From a bacterium (GTDB taxonomy: Bacteria; Latescibacterota; UBA2968; GCA-2709665): a stretch of 8,198 nucleotides of DNA. Positions 7,066 to 8,198 of this stretch are shown here, piece after piece. The translations under genes and the position numbers were made by a program. The DNA is taken from positions 1-8,198 of the forward strand of contig JAQCGA010000153.1 in NCBI GenBank assembly GCA_027619145.1, in the 5' to 3' direction. The first letter of the stretch is position 1. Every line of letters begins with the position of its first letter. The notes below the pieces were generated by a model. The model had not been told where the DNA came from. It saw only the letters and a list, made by a program, of their open reading frames with translations, and did no database searches.

Positions 7066-7437
7066 TCAGTTCTTTCCGACGAATTCCTGGACAACCCCCA
7101 GGAGTTGAGGTACTTTGAACGGTTTGTTCAGGATTCGGCTCACGCCCATACGTTCCAGTCTTTCGGCACGAATCTCATCCACGTACCCGCTGAGTACAAT
7201 AATCGGTACGCTGGAACCTTGCGCTCGAATATGCTCGATGACCTTTTCACCCGATGTGGGCATATTCATGTCTGTGATGACCAGGTCCACCGCGTGATAG
7301 TCTACTTCATCCAGGGCAGGTGCTCCATCTTCAAAGCCCAGAACTTCGTGCTGGCTGAACTGTAAGATTCTGACAACGACTTCCCGGACGGATGCATCGT
7401 CATCGATCACAACAATTTTGGCCATTTCTAGTTCCAT
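7066..7437 (-). CDS. Single-domain response regulator (CheY-like receiver)
   Basis: With an ATG at 7437 the product is 123 aa, one receiver domain and no output domain. IVVIDDDASVREV gives the acidic pocket D12-D13. D56 in DLVITDMNMP is the phospho-acceptor, S83 in VLSGY is the switch Ser/Thr position, and K105 in NKPF is the invariant lysine. Every residue needed for phosphorylation is present, at nearly the same numbering as CheY. The start is chosen because GGAGG (7447-7443) lies 5 nt upstream. An ATG at 7425 (MAKIVVIDDD) is an alternative, and a GTG at 7491 has no ribosome binding site. No histidine kinase is in the window, so the input is unknown; it may act by protein contact in a phosphorelay or in motility. 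It converges on the M20 gene with 4 nt between stop codons and is probably a separate unit. Confidence 0.9.
   Translation of the reverse strand: MELEMAKIVVIDDDASVREVVVRILQFSQHEVLGFEDGAPALDEVDYHAVDLVITDMNMPTSGEKVIEHIRAQGSSVPIIVLSGYVDEIRAERLERMGVSRILNKPFKVPQLLGVVQEFVGKN
7082..7106. other. Hairpin just past the M20 stop, inside the response-regulator 3' end
   Basis: AATTCCTGG (7082-7090) pairs with CCAGGAGTT (7098-7106) over 9 bp with one G-U pair and a 7-nt loop. It begins 21 nt after the M20 stop and could slow or end transcription from the plus strand. It has no T-run on either side and lies in codons for the response-regulator C-terminus, so it may be coincidental. Confidence 0.25.
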
Positions 7438-7514
7438 CCTTCCCTCCGCAGGGGCGGTTCCGAGGGCGCAGGCGTGGGATTGCTGCACCACACACTACAA
7501 GTTGTTCGAGTAGA

Positions 7515-7520
7515 AATATC
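7515..7520 (-). promoter_or_regulatory. Candidate -10 box for the response-regulator gene
   Basis: GATATT reads on the minus strand at 7520-7515, about 78 nt upstream of the start codon at 7437. The hexamer 17 nt further upstream, CAACGG, is a poor -35, as expected of an activator-dependent promoter. Its spacing from the palindrome at 7540-7559 fits class II activation. The same -10 hexamer occurs in the candidate promoter at 4421. Confidence 0.35.
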
Positions 7521-7539
7521 CTCAGCTCCGGAATGCCCC

Positions 7540-7559
7540 GTTGTGGTATAGATCACAAC
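7540..7559. promoter_or_regulatory. CRP/FNR-like palindromic operator
   Basis: GTTGTGG-TATAGA-TCACAAC is a 20-bp near-perfect inverted repeat: 7-bp arms with one mismatch around a 6-nt centre. It differs from the CRP half-site pair TGTGA-N6-TCACA at a single base. Its centre lies 41.5 nt upstream of the start point expected from the GATATT box, the classical class II position. Whether this organism has a CRP/FNR-type regulator with this specificity is not shown here. Confidence 0.5.
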
Positions 7560-7562
7560 CAG

Positions 7563-7690
7563 GAGAAATGATTCTCGATTCTGATAAATGGAAATTCGAT
7601 TAAAATATTGTATATATTGATTTTGAGATATTTTTTTAGAAATTTTCAATGTGGTGATTTTGGGGTGGATGCGGCGTTTTATTTTTCAGG
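7563..7690. other. AT-rich intergenic stretch
   Basis: The 325 nt between the response-regulator start and the next stop codon contain no credible gene. About 7563-7690 is much richer in A and T than its surroundings, with runs such as seven T residues near 7631-7637. On the minus strand it could serve as an UP-element or a nucleoid-protein binding region upstream of the CRP-like site. TACAAT-like hexamers occur there on the minus strand, but none was seen with a well-spaced -35. Confidence 0.5.
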
Positions 7691-7709
7691 GTAACGTGAT
7701 TTGATTGCA

Positions 7710-7748
7710 ATGGCAAAGCCTCGGAGGGCTTCTCCGAGGCTTTGCCAT
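7710..7748 (-). terminator. Strong hairpin, probable terminator of the GH-like gene
   Basis: A perfect 17-bp inverted repeat (7710-7726 with 7732-7748) surrounds a 5-nt loop. The GC-rich core CCTCGGAG/CTCCGAGG is flanked by AAAG and CTTT. It starts 14 nt after the stop codon of the minus-strand gene at 7763, where a terminator is expected. The T-tract is only three residues and belongs to the stem, so termination may be Rho-assisted, or the hairpin may mainly protect the mRNA 3' end. Symmetry means it could act in both directions. Confidence 0.65.
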
Positions 7749-7762
7749 GTATGGGTAATGAT

Positions 7763-8198
7763 CTATTCTTTTTCGGCGTCTGCGAGGTACACCCGTTTCA
7801 TGGCTTCCATCTTGCCGTCGTCCTGGGCCACGCTTCCGAGCGTGAACATCATCACGCCGGTGCTTTTGCCGCTGAGGCCGTAGTTGAGAACTTTTTCAAA
7901 TTCTTCCGGTTCGATGCGGGGTTCGTCGTGGGCCTGTACGATGGGCCAGAGTTTGGGGTATTTGTCCGGATCGGTCTGTACGTTGAAGGTTTCGCTAAAG
8001 TAATCCACGAATTCTTTTACGTACTCAGGTTTTTTTCCGGAGCGACCGTGGTAAACCATGGGTGAGAAGACGTCCACATAAGGTTCGAGGGCTTTGAAGT
8101 CCAGGCCCAGGCAACGGCGACGTACGCCGCCGAGGTCTTCGTCTTTCCAGGCACAATGGAAAGCACCTACGAGGGCGTTTGGACGAATTTCTTTGACG
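7763..8198 (-). CDS. C-terminal part of a TIM-barrel, glycoside-hydrolase-like protein (start beyond window)
   Basis: The minus-strand frame is open from the window edge to a TAG at 7763-7765, giving the last 144 residues. It enters at VKEIRPNALVGAF and continues through DLGGVRRRCLGLDFKALEP. The segment YVDVFSPMVYHGRSG matches the late beta-strand pattern (D-x-x-x-PM-x-Y) of putative glycosyl hydrolase TIM barrels of the DUF4015/GH10-like kind. GVMMFTLGSV near the C-terminus fits the last barrel strand. The GTG codon at 8077 lies within the conserved region and is not the true start. The catalytic residues cannot be placed because the N-terminal half is missing. The gene ends just before a strong hairpin. 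A carbohydrate-active role would fit the neighbours but is inferred; it may also be a non-catalytic TIM-barrel domain. Confidence 0.6.
   Translation of the reverse strand, partial: VKEIRPNALVGAFHCAWKDEDLGGVRRRCLGLDFKALEPYVDVFSPMVYHGRSGKKPEYVKEFVDYFSETFNVQTDPDKYPKLWPIVQAHDEPRIEPEEFEKVLNYGLSGKSTGVMMFTLGSVAQDDGKMEAMKRVYLADAEKE

Noticed and set aside
7428..7649. A 73-codon minus-strand frame in the AT-rich gap ending at the response-regulator start.
   Set aside because: It needs a TTG start without a ribosome binding site, covers the CRP-like site and has no recognisable features.
1..8198. Search by eye for tRNA genes, CRISPR repeats, insertion sequences and attachment sites.
   Set aside because: No cloverleaf, regularly spaced repeat, transposase motif or flanking inverted-repeat pair was seen.

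Overview
The window is a compact bacterial catabolic locus with moderately high GC content. All genes have clear Shine-Dalgarno sequences and short intergenic gaps. The gene set is a heparinase II/III-like lyase, an RraA-family aldolase, a sugar-isomerase-type TIM barrel, a SelA-like PLP enzyme and an M20 peptidase. This mix recalls genomes of uncultured polysaccharide-degrading bacteria such as Poribacteria, Latescibacterota or Planctomycetes. No marker gene is present, so the taxonomy is only a guess.

Left block (1-4232, all minus strand). Four closely spaced genes read leftward from a divergent promoter region: a pre-Nudix/Nudix hydrolase (3468-4232), a cytoplasmic heparinase II/III-like protein (1441-3447), an RraA-like aldolase/decarboxylase (667-1398) and a xylose-isomerase-like TIM-barrel protein (1-638, C-terminus beyond the window edge). 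Gaps are 20, 42 and 28 nt and each gene has its own ribosome binding site, which fits one operon.

Divergent region (4233-4497). It holds a good sigma70-like promoter for the right-hand genes (TTGACA, 17 nt, GATATT), with an eight-G run inside its spacer. A weaker promoter candidate faces the left-hand operon.

Right block (4498-7061, plus strand). It encodes a SelA/DgaE-like PLP-dependent enzyme and, 17 nt later, an M20 metallopeptidase of the CPS1/PM20D1-like type.

Far right (7066-8198, minus strand). A single-domain response regulator converges on the M20 gene with a 4-nt gap. Its upstream region holds a CRP/FNR-like palindrome placed suitably for class II activation of a candidate -10 box. 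Beyond a perfect 17-bp hairpin lies the C-terminal part of a TIM-barrel, glycoside-hydrolase-like protein whose start lies outside the window.

Working hypothesis (inference): the divergent operons form one pathway. An internalised acidic, possibly N-acylated, amino-sugar oligomer would be cleaved by the lyase and deacylated by the M20 enzyme. The SelA/DgaE-like enzyme would then remove ammonia, and the TIM-barrel isomerase and RraA-like aldolase would process the product to central metabolites. No substrate can be read from the sequence.
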